This document shows positions 32,309 to 41,584 of a stretch of DNA of 53,167 nucleotides, piece after piece (position 1 is the stretch's first letter; every line of letters starts with the position of its first letter). The position numbers and the translations under genes were made by a program. Under the pieces are notes generated by a model, which was not told the DNA's origin, made no database searches, and saw nothing but the letters and a program-made list of their open reading frames with translations. The DNA comes from Patescibacteria group bacterium (lineage in GTDB: Bacteria; Patescibacteriota; Patescibacteriia; UBA2591; JABMQE01). Location of the stretch: contig JAHIMF010000040.1 of assembly GCA_018896645.1 (NCBI GenBank), positions 1-53,167 of the forward strand. Direction: 5' to 3'.

Positions 32309-34975
32309 TTAATCTTTCTCCAACACCAGCTTCTTCCCTTTATAATCCACCTTGACTATATCACCTTTGTTAAACTCATCCTTAAGCAATTTTTCGGCCA
32401 AAGGATTTTCAATTAAATCCGAGACGGTTTTTCTGATAGCCCGGGCGCCTTGGTCCGGGCTAAAACTATATTGGGCAATAAATTTTTTAGCCGAAGTTGA
32501 AATATTGATGCCCAAATGGCGCTCGGTTAATTTTTCGGCCAGGTCATTTATTTGGAGCTCAACAATTTTTTGCAAGTCAGAGAGTCCGAGCGGTTTAAAA
32601 AAGATGGTTTTATCAATGCGGTTTAAAAATTCTAGATTAAATTTTTTCTTGAGTTCGGTTGAGATTTTTTCTTTAAGATTTTCAAAATCAACAGTTTCTT
32701 GGGAGCCAACCGAGGAAAACCCAATGGCTTGTTGGCGATTAAATTCGTTCAAGCCGACATTGGAAGTCATAACAATAATAGTGTTTTTGAAATTTATTTC
32801 TTTACCCGTGGCATCAGTCAAGCGGCCATCTTCTAAAATTTGTAAGAGCAAGTTATGAATTTCAGGATGAGCTTTTTCAATTTCATCAAAAAGAATAAGA
32901 GAATAAGGCTTGTTTTTTACAGCCTCGGTTAATTTGCCGCTTTCGCGATAACCTACATAACCAGCCGGCGCGCCAATGAGTTTGGAGATACTAAAGCCTT
33001 CGGCAAATTCGGACATGTCAAACCTGATCAGAGCATGCGGGTCGTCAAAAACCGTTCTTGCCAAAGTCAAAGCTAATTCGGTTTTACCGACACCAGAGGG
33101 CCCCAAGAATATAAAAGAACCTAAAGGCCTTTTAGGGTCAGCCAGGCCAATAAGATGTTTGCGGATGGAGCTTGAGACCTGGGAAATAGCTTCGGTCTGG
33201 CCAATAATTTTCTTTTTTAATTCTTTTTCTAATGATATAAATTTTTGTTTGTCGCCCAAGGAAAGAACACTAAGCGGCAGGTTGGTAATTTGAGCGACTA
33301 TTTTAACGACATTTTTTTCGGTGATTTTGCCGATCATTTTTGTCTGGCTTTTTTTGATTTTTTCTTTAAGTTCAAGAATACCTCGGGTGATTTCGTTTTC
33401 CCTTTTTTTAAAGAAGAGCGCTTGGTCAAAATTTTCTTCTTTAATAGCCAACTGCTTGTTTTCTATCAATTTCTTTTTAATATCTTCAAATTTGGCAAGT
33501 TTTTTTAATAGAGGATCAGCCCCGGATTTAACTTTGACTTGGGAGGAGGCTTCATCAAGCAGGTCAAGGGCTTTGTCGGGAAAGAACTTATTTTTAATAT
33601 AACGTTCACTCAAATGGACCGCGCTTTCAATGGCTTCGTTAGTAATGTGTACCCGGTGGTATTTTTCGTAATTTTTTTTGACCCCGCCCAAAAGCTCAAT
33701 GGTTTCTTCAATTGAGGGTTCGTTCACAAAAATAGTTTGAAACCTTCGCTCCAAAGCAGAGTCTAGTTCAATAAATTTTTTGTATTCAGCCGGAGTGGTG
33801 GCGCCGATTAAGCGAATTTCACCTTTGGATAAAGCGGGTTTTAAGAGGTTGGCGGCATCAAGGGTGCCACTGCTGGAGCCAGCGCCAACGATATTGTGGA
33901 CCTCATCAATAAACAGAATAATTTGGGGATTAGCTTTGACTTCTTCAATAACCTGTTTAAGTCGATTCTCAAATTCACCGCGATAGATTGAGCCGGCTAA
34001 GAGTAGGCCCATATCTAGGGTAATAATTTTTTTGCGGGCCAAGATCGCGGGCACTTCGCCTTGGGTAATTTTTTTTGCCAGGCCTTCAACAATCGCTGTC
34101 TTCCCAACGCCGGGGTCGCCAATGAGCAAGGGATTATTTTTAGTCCGGCGGGCTAAAATATTAATCAAGCGGTCAACTTCTTGCTCCCGGCCGATTAAAG
34201 GGTCAATATTTTGTTGAATTTTTTCATCAGTTAAATCGCAGGAAAAGAATTTTAGAATTGAGCGATCAGGCACAGCTTCGGGTTCTTTGGCCGCTACATT
34301 TTGTCCGGCGCTTGATTTTGAAAAAGGGTCGGTTATTTCGGAAAACTTAGAAGTGGTTTCAAGAATATTTTTTAAGTGGCGCGTTAATTGGCTGGGAGCA
34401 ATGTTGCTTTTTGATAGTATCTGGCTAACAAAATCATCATTTAATTCTAAAACTCCAAAAAGCAGGTGCTCGGTACCAATATATTTATGTTTAAAAGAAG
34501 CGGCACAGCTAATTGCTTTTTGGATAATTTTTTTTAAGTGCGGTGATAATTTGATATCAATCAATTTTGTCGCCTTTTCGTTTTTTTTGTTGATTTCCGT
34601 TGAGTTGAATTCAAATAAAGGATTTTTAATGATGGTGGTTAACCTATCATCAGGGCAGTGATTTTTTCGATCTAAAGCTGACGATTGCTGTGCCGGGCGA
34701 TTATTATTTTTGGGCGGAGCCAGCTCCTGATTGATAATTTTTTTAAAATTTTCGTCCAAACCATTTTTTTCCAGAATTACTTGTTTGATACTAGTGAGTT
34801 TAATTCCTGTTTTCTCCAGAATCTTGGCGCTTAAACTGCCTTTTTGCTCAATCAAGGAAATTAAAACATGCACAGGCTCAACTGTTGAGCCGTTTAGTCT
34901 GTTAGCTAAAAATTGAGCTCGAGAAAGAGTTCGGAGAGAGTTGGTAGTGAAAATTTGGAGGATAGGGTTTGTCAT
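32309..34975 (-). CDS. clpC: ATP-dependent Clp protease ATP-binding subunit ClpC
   Basis: An 888-residue double AAA+ unfoldase of the ClpC type. An N-terminal Clp_N repeat pair (about 5-75 and 145-205) is separated by a low-complexity linker. First AAA+ module: GDPGVGKT at 286-293 and IILFIDEVHNIVG. A short UVR-like coiled coil follows (about 500-555), too short for the ClpB middle domain. The second module has GPSGVGKT at 625-632 and LILFDEIEKAHPEI, then the C-terminal D2-small domain. It unfolds substrates for ClpP; clpP is not in this window. It starts at ATG 34975, directly after spacer element B. Confidence 0.9.
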   Translation of the reverse strand: MTNPILQIFTTNSLRTLSRAQFLANRLNGSTVEPVHVLISLIEQKGSLSAKILEKTGIKLTSIKQVILEKNGLDENFKKIINQELAPPKNNNRPAQQSSALDRKNHCPDDRLTTIIKNPLFEFNSTEINKKNEKATKLIDIKLSPHLKKIIQKAISCAASFKHKYIGTEHLLFGVLELNDDFVSQILSKSNIAPSQLTRHLKNILETTSKFSEITDPFSKSSAGQNVAAKEPEAVPDRSILKFFSCDLTDEKIQQNIDPLIGREQEVDRLINILARRTKNNPLLIGDPGVGKTAIVEGLAKKITQGEVPAILARKKIITLDMGLLLAGSIYRGEFENRLKQVIEEVKANPQIILFIDEVHNIVGAGSSSGTLDAANLLKPALSKGEIRLIGATTPAEYKKFIELDSALERRFQTIFVNEPSIEETIELLGGVKKNYEKYHRVHITNEAIESAVHLSERYIKNKFFPDKALDLLDEASSQVKVKSGADPLLKKLAKFEDIKKKLIENKQLAIKEENFDQALFFKKRENEITRGILELKEKIKKSQTKMIGKITEKNVVKIVAQITNLPLSVLSLGDKQKFISLEKELKKKIIGQTEAISQVSSSIRKHLIGLADPKRPLGSFIFLGPSGVGKTELALTLARTVFDDPHALIRFDMSEFAEGFSISKLIGAPAGYVGYRESGKLTEAVKNKPYSLILFDEIEKAHPEIHNLLLQILEDGRLTDATGKEINFKNTIIVMTSNVGLNEFNRQQAIGFSSVGSQETVDFENLKEKISTELKKKFNLEFLNRIDKTIFFKPLGLSDLQKIVELQINDLAEKLTERHLGINISTSAKKFIAQYSFSPDQGARAIRKTVSDLIENPLAEKLLKDEFNKGDIVKVDYKGKKLVLEKD

Positions 34976-35006
34976 GGCTTTTAAAAATACAAGAATAAAC
35001 TGCTAT

Positions 35007-35150
35007 ATTGTTCTATTGTCCGATTGTTCTATTGTTTAACTGTCAACAATTGAGCAATCGAACAATCGAGCAATGAAGTGTTAAGACAATTTAACAATGT
35101 TTGTTTATTTTTATATTATTTTATTTTTATATTTTTAACAAGCCTAAGAT
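35007..35150. repeat. spacer element B, copy 1 (upstream of clpC)
   Basis: Positions 35007-35100 are the exact reverse complement of 41657-41750 (94 of 94). Similarity continues on both sides: a tttttatattatttta array toward 35150, and an agtttatt...tttttaaaa segment that runs to the clpC start codon. Confidence 0.92.
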
Positions 35151-36018
35151 TTTCGTAAACCAAGAAAGTAAATAAGGCGGCTAGAGGAGGAACAATGAAA
35201 AGCGCGACCAGTGGCCCTAAAAGCGGTATTATATTAACTAATATCGCAGCCAAAGATAAAAGCAGGAAAAAGATAACTAGTTTGGAAAAAATAGCGAACC
35301 AATAACCGCGAGTTAAGCGCCAGCTATTTTCCAATGCTTGGATAATTTTTTGATTTTCAATAAGCACTAAGTACGGCGCAGGAAATAATTTTATACTCAT
35401 CCAAAATAGGCAACCTAATGATAAAAGAGTCAGAACCCCCAAAGCGATTACGGCAGTTTCATTAGTTAAAACTTCCCTGGGGGTCGCCAGGGCGTAAAGC
35501 AGGCCAAGGGCGATAAGAGGCAGGCTGGCTATCAGTCCAGTTAAAATTTTAACTAGCATAAAGGGCAATAATTTTTTGAAAGCTTTAAGAATGATATCTT
35601 TTAAAGATAGCTTTGTTCCCAAATTATAGATTTTTAGAATGAGAGAAGCTTGGAATAAAAGCTTAGTAATGATTTGAGCTAAGATAAATATCACATAAGT
35701 GATAATTAACGGTAATCCGATGCTTATAAAAGAGGAAAATTTTTGATTTACTTCCTGGATGCTTGATGAATCCCAAACAGTTACGAGAGAGATGCCAATG
35801 GCAATGATACTGAAAATAAAGAAGGCAGCCACAAAAATTGTCGTGAGGAGTATTAAACTTTTAGCATTTTGTTTAAATAGATTTAAACAAGTGGAGAGCA
35901 GCCAGGCAAGGGTTTTGAATTTTGGCCGTGAATATAGGGGCGGAACAAGGGGTGGGTTAGGGGATTGCGTGGGAGGCGGGTAAGCGTTTGTTTGATTTTG
36001 TTGTTGGTTTTCGAACAT
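35116..36018 (-). CDS. hypothetical multi-pass membrane protein
   Basis: A 300-residue protein. A Pro-rich N-terminus (NAYPPPTQSPNPPLVPP) is followed by six predicted membrane segments at about 49-75, 95-122, 150-178, 190-208, 240-262 and 265-290. The motif ENSWRLTRGYWFAIF before the last pair is typical of membrane proteins related to the glycerophosphoryl diester phosphodiesterase membrane domain/DUF975-like group. Function is unknown. It is upstream of clpC on the same strand and separated by the spacer element. Confidence 0.6.
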   Translation of the reverse strand: MFENQQQNQTNAYPPPTQSPNPPLVPPLYSRPKFKTLAWLLSTCLNLFKQNAKSLILLTTIFVAAFFIFSIIAIGISLVTVWDSSSIQEVNQKFSSFISIGLPLIITYVIFILAQIITKLLFQASLILKIYNLGTKLSLKDIILKAFKKLLPFMLVKILTGLIASLPLIALGLLYALATPREVLTNETAVIALGVLTLLSLGCLFWMSIKLFPAPYLVLIENQKIIQALENSWRLTRGYWFAIFSKLVIFFLLLSLAAILVNIIPLLGPLVALFIVPPLAALFTFLVYENLRLVKNIKIK

Positions 36019-36021
36019 TTT

Positions 36022-36243
36022 AAGGAAATTAAGAAATTAGAAATTAAGAAATTGGGAGCTCTAATCATCTCTAATGAGCTCGAATATCTCGAATAGTAGT
36101 CGGAGTGACAAAACGGGCCGCCTTTCGGCCCCGAGCTCTCCTCGAGTCTGCCGTTCGAGGCTCTGAGGAGCCCTCAGGCTCTCGAAGAGAGTCTCGGAGT
36201 CGAAGACAAGGCCGAGGGGCAGTGAGTTTTGTTATTACTGGAG
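36022..36243. repeat. gaaattaa words and a large nested GC-rich palindrome
   Basis: 36022-36057 has gaaattaa words as at 265-372. 36092-36243 is a nested element: outer ACAAAAC/GTTTTGT, inner GGGCCG-ccttt-CGGCCC (36115-36131) and CTCGAG/ggagtcgaag-type words also seen in comF. The 273-nt gap has no gene. Confidence 0.6.
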
Positions 36244-36291
36244 ACTATGATAACGAAGCTCGCAAACTCGCTTCGTCAGTCCATTAGTTTT

Positions 36292-37188
36292 TCATGCCAT
36301 CCGCCTCAACGCCCTCACTCTTTCCTCAATCGGCGGATGCGTGGAAAAAAGTTTAGCCATACCCTTGCTCGCCTTGGCGCCAAAGGGGCTGGCAATATAC
36401 AGATGAGCTGTGGCATTGTTGGCGCGGAGCAGGGGTTGTCCAGAGGAAGAAATTTTTTCTAAAGCCCGGGCTAGGCCTTCTGGATAGCGGGTGAGCAAAG
36501 ATGCGGAAGCATCAGCTAAAAATTCTCTTTTTCGCGAGATAGCCAATTTTATCAGTTGAGCGATGAGGGGAGAGAGAATCATCAAAATAATTCCCACAAT
36601 CATTAAAATCATTCCCAATTGACCGCCCGAACGGCTGTTACGACGTCGTCCCCCGCCAAAAAACTGGATGCGCCAGAACCAATTTGCCAGCAAAGCAATA
36701 ATCCCAACCAGAACAACAACCAGAGTCATTAGCCTCATGTCGTAGTTTTTAATATGCGAAAGCTCATGAGCAATCACTCCTTCCAGCTCTTCGTTTTCTA
36801 GACGTTCTATGATTCCAGTAGTCAGAGCAACAGAGGCATGTTTGGGGTCGCGGCCAGCGGCAAAAGCATTGGGAGCCGGGTCGTTGATTATGTAGATCTT
36901 GGGTACTGGCAAGCCAGCAGTAATACAGAGGTTTTCCACCATTCGGTACACATAAGGATTGTCTTGTTTAGCAAGGGGTTTAGCGCCGGCAGTCCAAAGA
37001 GCAATCTTGTCGCCCTGGTAATAGCCTACAAGAGCCATGAGAACAGAAATTATCAGAGCTAAAACTAAGCCCCAATAACCGAATTCTGTAAGTTCGCCAA
37101 AAGCCCAGCCGATCCCGGCGATAATTATAATGAATAAGGCGATGAGGATTATTGAACGACGTTTATTGGATTCTATTTGTCGATACAT
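36292..37188 (-). CDS. htpX: zinc metalloprotease HtpX
   Basis: A 298-residue M48 membrane protease that degrades misfolded membrane proteins. Two N-terminal membrane helices (about 13-35 and 37-55) are followed by the HExxH zinc site (H141-E-L-S-H145, GVIAHELSHIKNYD), two more hydrophobic segments (about 155-172 and 193-215) and the downstream Glu in SRKREFLADASAS. All catalytic elements are present. It is in an operon with lemA (76-nt spacer), the usual CPR and bacterial pairing. Confidence 0.93.
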   Translation of the reverse strand: MYRQIESNKRRSIILIALFIIIIAGIGWAFGELTEFGYWGLVLALIISVLMALVGYYQGDKIALWTAGAKPLAKQDNPYVYRMVENLCITAGLPVPKIYIINDPAPNAFAAGRDPKHASVALTTGIIERLENEELEGVIAHELSHIKNYDMRLMTLVVVLVGIIALLANWFWRIQFFGGGRRRNSRSGGQLGMILMIVGIILMILSPLIAQLIKLAISRKREFLADASASLLTRYPEGLARALEKISSSGQPLLRANNATAHLYIASPFGAKASKGMAKLFSTHPPIEERVRALRRMA

Positions 37189-37190
37189 TG

Positions 37191-37262
37191 ATTAGTAATA
37201 AAGTAATAAAGTAATAAAGTAAATAGGTACTCGATTACTTAATTACTAGTTTACTTAATTAC
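37191..37262. repeat. spacer hairpin (gtaataaa / attacttaat words)
   Basis: Three gtaataaa units on the left and attacttaattactagttta on the right. It occupies the whole lemA-htpX spacer. Confidence 0.7.
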
Positions 37263-37264
37263 TT

Positions 37265-37822
37265 TTAGAACTTAACCTTAACATTCTCCCGTTCACCGGC
37301 TTCCGTAATTTCAAAGAATTCAAACTTTTCAAATTTCAACATTCCTGCCACCACATTGTTGGGGAAGACTTCAATCTTCGTGTTAAAGTCGCGAACATTG
37401 CCGTTGTAAAATCTTCGAGACGCTTGGATTTTATTCTCGGTGTCAGAGAGTTCATCTTGCAACTTAGCAAAATTTTCACTGGCTTTAAGGTCAGGATAAT
37501 TTTCCGCTACAGCAAAAAGAGTTTTCAATGTTCCGCTTAAAATGTTTTCTGCTTTGCCTTTTTCTTCTGGCGAGCCGGCTTGCATAGCTTGAGTGCGGGC
37601 TTTGGTAACCTTTTCAAAAAGTTCACGCTCATGCTTGGCATAGCCTTTTACGGTTTCTACTAGATTAGGAATAAGATTGTAACGCCGTTTAAGCTGGACA
37701 TCAATATCAGACCAAGCTTCGCGAGTTCGATTCCGAAGTTTAATTAGTCCGTTGTAAACCGCAATTAACCAGAGAATAGCTATGACAATTACTCCTCCAA
37801 TGATCCAAAATAAGATGTTCAT
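37265..37822 (-). CDS. lemA: LemA family protein
   Basis: A 185-residue LemA protein with one N-terminal membrane helix (about 3-23) followed by the family's long helical bundle: [43 protein letters not shown], then [43 protein letters not shown]. Length and motifs are standard. Its molecular role is unknown; it is regularly encoded beside htpX, as here, suggesting a shared membrane quality-control function. A promoter with good hexamers lies at 37877-37906. Confidence 0.93.
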   Translation of the reverse strand: MNILFWIIGGVIVIAILWLIAVYNGLIKLRNRTREAWSDIDVQLKRRYNLIPNLVETVKGYAKHERELFEKVTKARTQAMQAGSPEEKGKAENILSGTLKTLFAVAENYPDLKASENFAKLQDELSDTENKIQASRRFYNGNVRDFNTKIEVFPNNVVAGMLKFEKFEFFEITEAGERENVKVKF

Positions 37823-37876
37823 AGGGTGTTTTAAAGTTAATAATTAGATTATTTAATTTGTTGACTTAGCAAATTT

Positions 37877-37906
37877 ATTATATAATAAAAGCAAGGGTTT
37901 TGTCAA
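37877..37906 (-). promoter_or_regulatory. sigma70-type promoter of lemA-htpX
   Basis: On the minus strand: TTGACA (37901-37906), 18 nt, TATAAT (37877-37882). It would give a leader of about 47 nt to the lemA ATG. Confidence 0.7.
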
Positions 37907-37907
37907 T

Positions 37908-38090
37908 AAAACATTAAAGCAATAAAGCATTAAAACATTAAAGCAATAAAGCATTAAAGCAATAAAACATTAAAACAAAAAAACATTAAAACAAAAAAAC
38001 ATTAAAGCAATAAAACAATAAAACATTAAAACAATAAAACAAAAAAACATTAAAACAATTTGCTTTAATGCTCTCGTGCTTTAATGCTCC
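37908..38090. repeat. spacer word array (cattaaag / caataaaa)
   Basis: About 18 units of cattaaag, caataaag, caataaaa and caaaaaaa, then aatttgctttaatg and an inverse right arm (gctctcgtgctttaatgc). It lies in the 350-nt divergent gap between lemA and pilM, which contains no gene. Confidence 0.8.
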
Positions 38091-38095
38091 CACTG

Positions 38096-38136
38096 TTATC
38101 CACATGTTTCTTGTTTTAACTAATCTATGGTATAAT
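38096..38136 (+). promoter_or_regulatory. pilM promoter with TTATCCACA box
   Basis: TTATCCACA at 38096-38104 and an extended -10 (TGG then TATAAT at 38131-38136). The -35 is weak (TTCTTG or TTGTTT region). The start near 38143 would give a leader of about 30 nt without a Shine-Dalgarno. Confidence 0.6.
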
Positions 38137-38172
38137 TCTAACATAAAGAGTTAAAAAAGCTTTGACTTATTT

Positions 38173-39399
38173 ATGGGTTTATTTTCTAAAAGTAAAAGTT
38201 ACTTAGGCGTGGATCTTGGCACCGCCAGTGTTAAAATTATTGAGCTGGCTAACCAGGATGGCAAGCCGCGGCTTTTAACTTATGGCTATCTAGATTGGTC
38301 AACCGATATCATGAGAAACACCGCGCCTGAAGCAAAGAATAAGGTTGCTGCGATGATTAAGGCCATTTGTGAAAAATCACAAACTCGGAGTCGCAAGGCG
38401 GTTACGGCCCTGCCGAGTTTTTCAGTATTCAACTCCATCATCAATTTGCCAAGAATGTCCAAAAAAGATTTATCCTCGGCTATTTACTGGGAAGCCAAGA
38501 AGTTTGTGCCAATGCCAATAGAAGAGGTGATTTTAGATTGGAAGATTTTAGAGCCAGAAATTTCTAGCAATTATCACACCATAGATAACAAAAAGAAAGA
38601 AGAGTATTTTGTCAAAAATCAGGAAATGGCTGATTCTGACTTTAAAAATAAATCCCCAAAAGAAAATAACGAACCCTCTCAAAAAAGTGATAATAAAAAT
38701 TTACGCATCCTTTTGACTGCCGCCCCTAAGAATTTGGTTAAAAAGTATATTGATATTTTTGAGCAAGCCGAGCTCGAACTTTTGAGCTTGGAAACAGAGT
38801 CTTTTGCTTTGGGTCGCAGTCTTGTTGGGGGAGACAGGGCCACGGTAATGGTTATTGACTTGGGGGCAACCACCACTGACATTATAATAATGAAATCCGG
38901 TATTCCGCTTTTAAGCCGCAGTATTGATATAGGCGGCATGACCATTACTAAATCTATAGTGAATACTTTAAATATAGGCGAGAAGCGGGCCGAGCAGTTC
39001 AAGCGGGACATTGGTATTTCTTTGGCGGCGGCTGCCGGTTCTTTGGCAGATCAGACCCAAGGACAACTTTCTAATGGGTTTAATTCCGCGGCTAAAGGAT
39101 GGGGAGGGGTACCGCGGGCCATCCGAGAGGTTATGGATTCATTAATTAATGAAATTCGTTATTCGTTAGATTTGTATCAAACCCAAAGCGGCGAACATGT
39201 AGAGAAAGTCATCCTTTCTGGCGGTTCAGCATTTTTACCAAATTTATCTGAATATTTTGCACAAATGCTTGAGATTAAGGTTTTTATTGGTGATCCTTGG
39301 AGTCGGGTAATTTATCCAACAGAACTAAAATTTTCGCTTGAAGAGCTGGGCCCATGCTTTGCCGTAGCTATTGGTCTGGCAATGAGAGAGATAGAATGA
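38173..39399 (+). CDS. pilM: type IV pilus assembly ATPase-like protein PilM
   Basis: A 408-residue actin-like PilM, the cytoplasmic scaffold that binds the N-terminal tail of PilN. Phosphate and nucleotide motifs are YLGVDLGTASVKIIEL, VMVIDLGATTTDIIIM and VILSGGSAFLPNL. A central insertion (about 135-172, Asn/Lys-rich) is longer than usual. It is the first gene of the pilus locus pilM-pilN-pilO-PilP-like-pilB-RR-pilT-pilC. It has its own promoter just upstream, so this promoter probably drives at least the first genes. Confidence 0.92.
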   Translation: MGLFSKSKSYLGVDLGTASVKIIELANQDGKPRLLTYGYLDWSTDIMRNTAPEAKNKVAAMIKAICEKSQTRSRKAVTALPSFSVFNSIINLPRMSKKDLSSAIYWEAKKFVPMPIEEVILDWKILEPEISSNYHTIDNKKKEEYFVKNQEMADSDFKNKSPKENNEPSQKSDNKNLRILLTAAPKNLVKKYIDIFEQAELELLSLETESFALGRSLVGGDRATVMVIDLGATTTDIIIMKSGIPLLSRSIDIGGMTITKSIVNTLNIGEKRAEQFKRDIGISLAAAAGSLADQTQGQLSNGFNSAAKGWGGVPRAIREVMDSLINEIRYSLDLYQTQSGEHVEKVILSGGSAFLPNLSEYFAQMLEIKVFIGDPWSRVIYPTELKFSLEELGPCFAVAIGLAMREIE

Positions 39400-39403
39400 A
39401 ATA

Positions 39404-39648
39404 TCATTAAAGCATTAAAGCATTAAAGCATTAAAGCATTAAAGCATTAAAGCAAAAAAGCATTAAAGCATTAAAGCATTAAAACAAAAAAGCATTAAAG
39501 CAAAAAAACAAAAAAACAAAAAAGCATTAAAGCAAAAAAGCATTAAAGCATTAAAACATTAAAACATTAAAGCAATTTGCTTTAATGTTCTCGTGCTCTC
39601 GTGCTTTAATGTTCTCGTACTCTCGTGCTCTTGTGTTTTAATGTCTTA
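39404..39648. repeat. largest spacer word array (cattaaag / caaaaaag)
   Basis: Six contiguous cattaaag units, then mixed cattaaag, caaaaaag, caaaaaaa and cattaaaa units to about 39575. The short aattt loop and an inverse right arm (gctttaatg, ttctcgtgc words) follow and end at the pilN start codon. The 250-nt gap between pilM and pilN holds nothing else. Confidence 0.85.
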
Positions 39649-40887
39649 ATGCGTATGACAGATATCAATTTTTTACCCGAAGAGCTTCGGGAAAAAGAAA
39701 AAAAAGAAAGAGCATTCAGTAAAATCAGAAAAGGAGGGGAAAAAGTTGAATTAACTCAACCCCTACCCCAGACGGAAGAGAAAATACTGAAAATTAAGCC
39801 CTTATCTCGGCGGCCTGGTTTTTTATTGAAGACAAAGATAGCCCTGGGTTCAATCCTTTTAAAATTAAAAAAGAAGAAGCCTCACCAACAAGAACCAAAA
39901 AAAGGAGACGGAGATAATTTGAAATCCCCAGAGCCCGATAGTGGAGCGCAACCGGAAGAAGGACAGGAGAATTTTTGGCAAGCCGCCTTCCGGGCAGAAC
40001 CCAAGCCCCAGATAGAGCCAATATCTTTCCCCAAAGAAACTTTGTCGGAGCGCGCTAACCCCCCCCTCCCCCCCCCAAAAGCGGTGGTCACACCCAAAAA
40101 AATTGTTATGGCGGCCAAGAAAGAATTTCCTAGTGAAAGCAGGGCAGAAGAGGGCAAACAACCCCAGAAGAATTTGCTTCTAACGTTTAAAAAGGGGCTG
40201 GTTTCGCTATTCTTAAAAAGTAAAAGAATTGGCATGAAGACCAAAAGCAAGGAGAAACGCTTTACCTCGGGGGAAGGGTTGGCCAAGCAAAGGTCATCAG
40301 AGATGTCGGTTAATTTAGTGCCATTGGAAATTTTTCTGCGCGATCGCCTGAAAGAGAGGATAGCGGTTTTACTGTTGGTAAATTTGGGTTGTTTGGTAAT
40401 CATTGGATTAGTTTATTTAGTCATTTTATCCGCTCAACCCGCGCCTTCAGACACATCAGACACAATAGAGCAACTGGAAAAACAGGTGGGTGCGATAGAT
40501 GAGCAGATAGCCGAACTCCGAGAAGCTCAACATCAATATTACCAAATCCAAAATAAAATTGAACTGGCAAGGGAACTGTTTGATAATCATGTTTATTGGA
40601 CAAAGTTTTTTAAGTTTATAGAAGAGCACACAATGCCCGAGGTGGCCTATCTAAGTTTTGGCGGTGACGTGGGGGGAGCCGTGAATCTGAATGCTGTGGC
40701 CCTGGACTATTATACCCTAGCCCAGCAATTAGTTGTTTTGCAAGAAGCGACTGATTTTATAGGTTCGGTGGAGATTAACTCGGCCTCTCGGGTAACGCTA
40801 GATAATCAGGAGGAGGGGGCCGAGGAAGAAGCTTCATTGGTGAATTTTAATATCAGATTAGGAGTCAAACCCGAGGTTTTTAAATAA
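39649..40887 (+). CDS. pilN: PilN-like pilus assembly protein with long N-terminal extension
   Basis: A 412-residue protein. It starts with the PilN signature TDINFLPEELREKEK, the PilM-binding motif. A long low-complexity Pro/Lys/Glu region follows (about 25-210), absent from usual PilN (about 180-220 residues). The ordinary PilN part comes next: a second SVNLVPLEIF motif (about 222), one membrane helix (about 245-268), coiled coil and a ferredoxin-like domain. The duplicated NFLP/NLVP motif suggests two PilM-binding sites. The region has C8-T-C9 at 40059-40076. The start is ATG 39649 or 39655. Confidence 0.8.
   Translation: MRMTDINFLPEELREKEKKERAFSKIRKGGEKVELTQPLPQTEEKILKIKPLSRRPGFLLKTKIALGSILLKLKKKKPHQQEPKKGDGDNLKSPEPDSGAQPEEGQENFWQAAFRAEPKPQIEPISFPKETLSERANPPLPPPKAVVTPKKIVMAAKKEFPSESRAEEGKQPQKNLLLTFKKGLVSLFLKSKRIGMKTKSKEKRFTSGEGLAKQRSSEMSVNLVPLEIFLRDRLKERIAVLLLVNLGCLVIIGLVYLVILSAQPAPSDTSDTIEQLEKQVGAIDEQIAELREAQHQYYQIQNKIELARELFDNHVYWTKFFKFIEEHTMPEVAYLSFGGDVGGAVNLNAVALDYYTLAQQLVVLQEATDFIGSVEINSASRVTLDNQEEGAEEEASLVNFNIRLGVKPEVFK
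40059..40076 (+). repeat. C8-T-C9 tract within pilN
   Basis: Eight C, one T and nine C encode NPPLPPP. Long homopolymers like this are slippage-prone and could switch the frame before the PilN membrane helix. Confidence 0.85.
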
Positions 40888-40905
40888 ATTATTATCACAC
40901 TTGTT

Positions 40906-41577
40906 ATGCCCCAGGAAACCCTCAACAGCAAACAAACAAAGAATATAAGTTTGATTGTTGTTAATTATTTTAAATTTGTCTTGATTGCAAGCATTATTTT
41001 AGTTTTTGCTTTGGGCTATTTTTTGTTTTTGAGGCCAAGATTTAAACAAACCGAACAAGGACCGAGCGAAAGGCAGCAAGTTTTAGAAACCCAACTGTCA
41101 GCTAAAATCAAGACTTTAACGCAGCTGCAAGGATTTAGAACCATGTTAGATAGCTTGTCTGATGAGAACAAACGGCGGTTGAATATTTTTTTGCCGAGTG
41201 AAAAGGAGACCCCAGAATTATTTGTTCAGTTGAATGCTTTGGCGAGAGAGAATAATTTATATTTGGATTCAATAGAAATTAAAGAGGTTGGAGATGCTAA
41301 AATAGGAACCTCGCCCTCTTTGCCAAATCGGGAGGACGAGGCAGCCGCTGGCCCGGATCAGGCAGAATTAGACCCGGCTTTATTGGGCAGCGATGCCAGC
41401 TCTCTTAAATTTTTAGATATTAACCTTAGCTTATCGGGTGGCCATTACTTTGATTTAAAAAATTTCTTGCAAGACGTGGAAAGAAATTTGAGGCTTCTAG
41501 ATGTTACCTCGGTTAATTTTATTGGTGAGGGCGATTCTTTTGTGGTTAATATGGGGGCATACTATATAGAAGAATAA
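40906..41577 (+). CDS. pilO: PilO-like pilus assembly protein
   Basis: A 223-residue protein with one membrane helix (about 22-44), a coiled-coil stretch (about 50-100, with LETQLSAKIKTLTQLQGF) and a C-terminal ferredoxin-like domain (LNALARENNLYLDSIEI, then LDINLSLSGGHYFDLKNFLQDVERNLRLLDV). This is the PilO plan; PilO pairs with PilN to form the inner-membrane alignment ring of the pilus. A Pro/Asp/Ala-rich linker (about 145-170) interrupts the domain. It starts 18 nt after pilN. Confidence 0.85.
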   Translation: MPQETLNSKQTKNISLIVVNYFKFVLIASIILVFALGYFLFLRPRFKQTEQGPSERQQVLETQLSAKIKTLTQLQGFRTMLDSLSDENKRRLNIFLPSEKETPELFVQLNALARENNLYLDSIEIKEVGDAKIGTSPSLPNREDEAAAGPDQAELDPALLGSDASSLKFLDINLSLSGGHYFDLKNFLQDVERNLRLLDVTSVNFIGEGDSFVVNMGAYYIEE

Positions 41578-41584
41578 CTAAAGC

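Noticed and set aside
39404-39648. Regular repeats that look CRISPR-like
   Set aside because: Units are 8 nt, directly adjacent and without unique spacers; no cas genes nearby.
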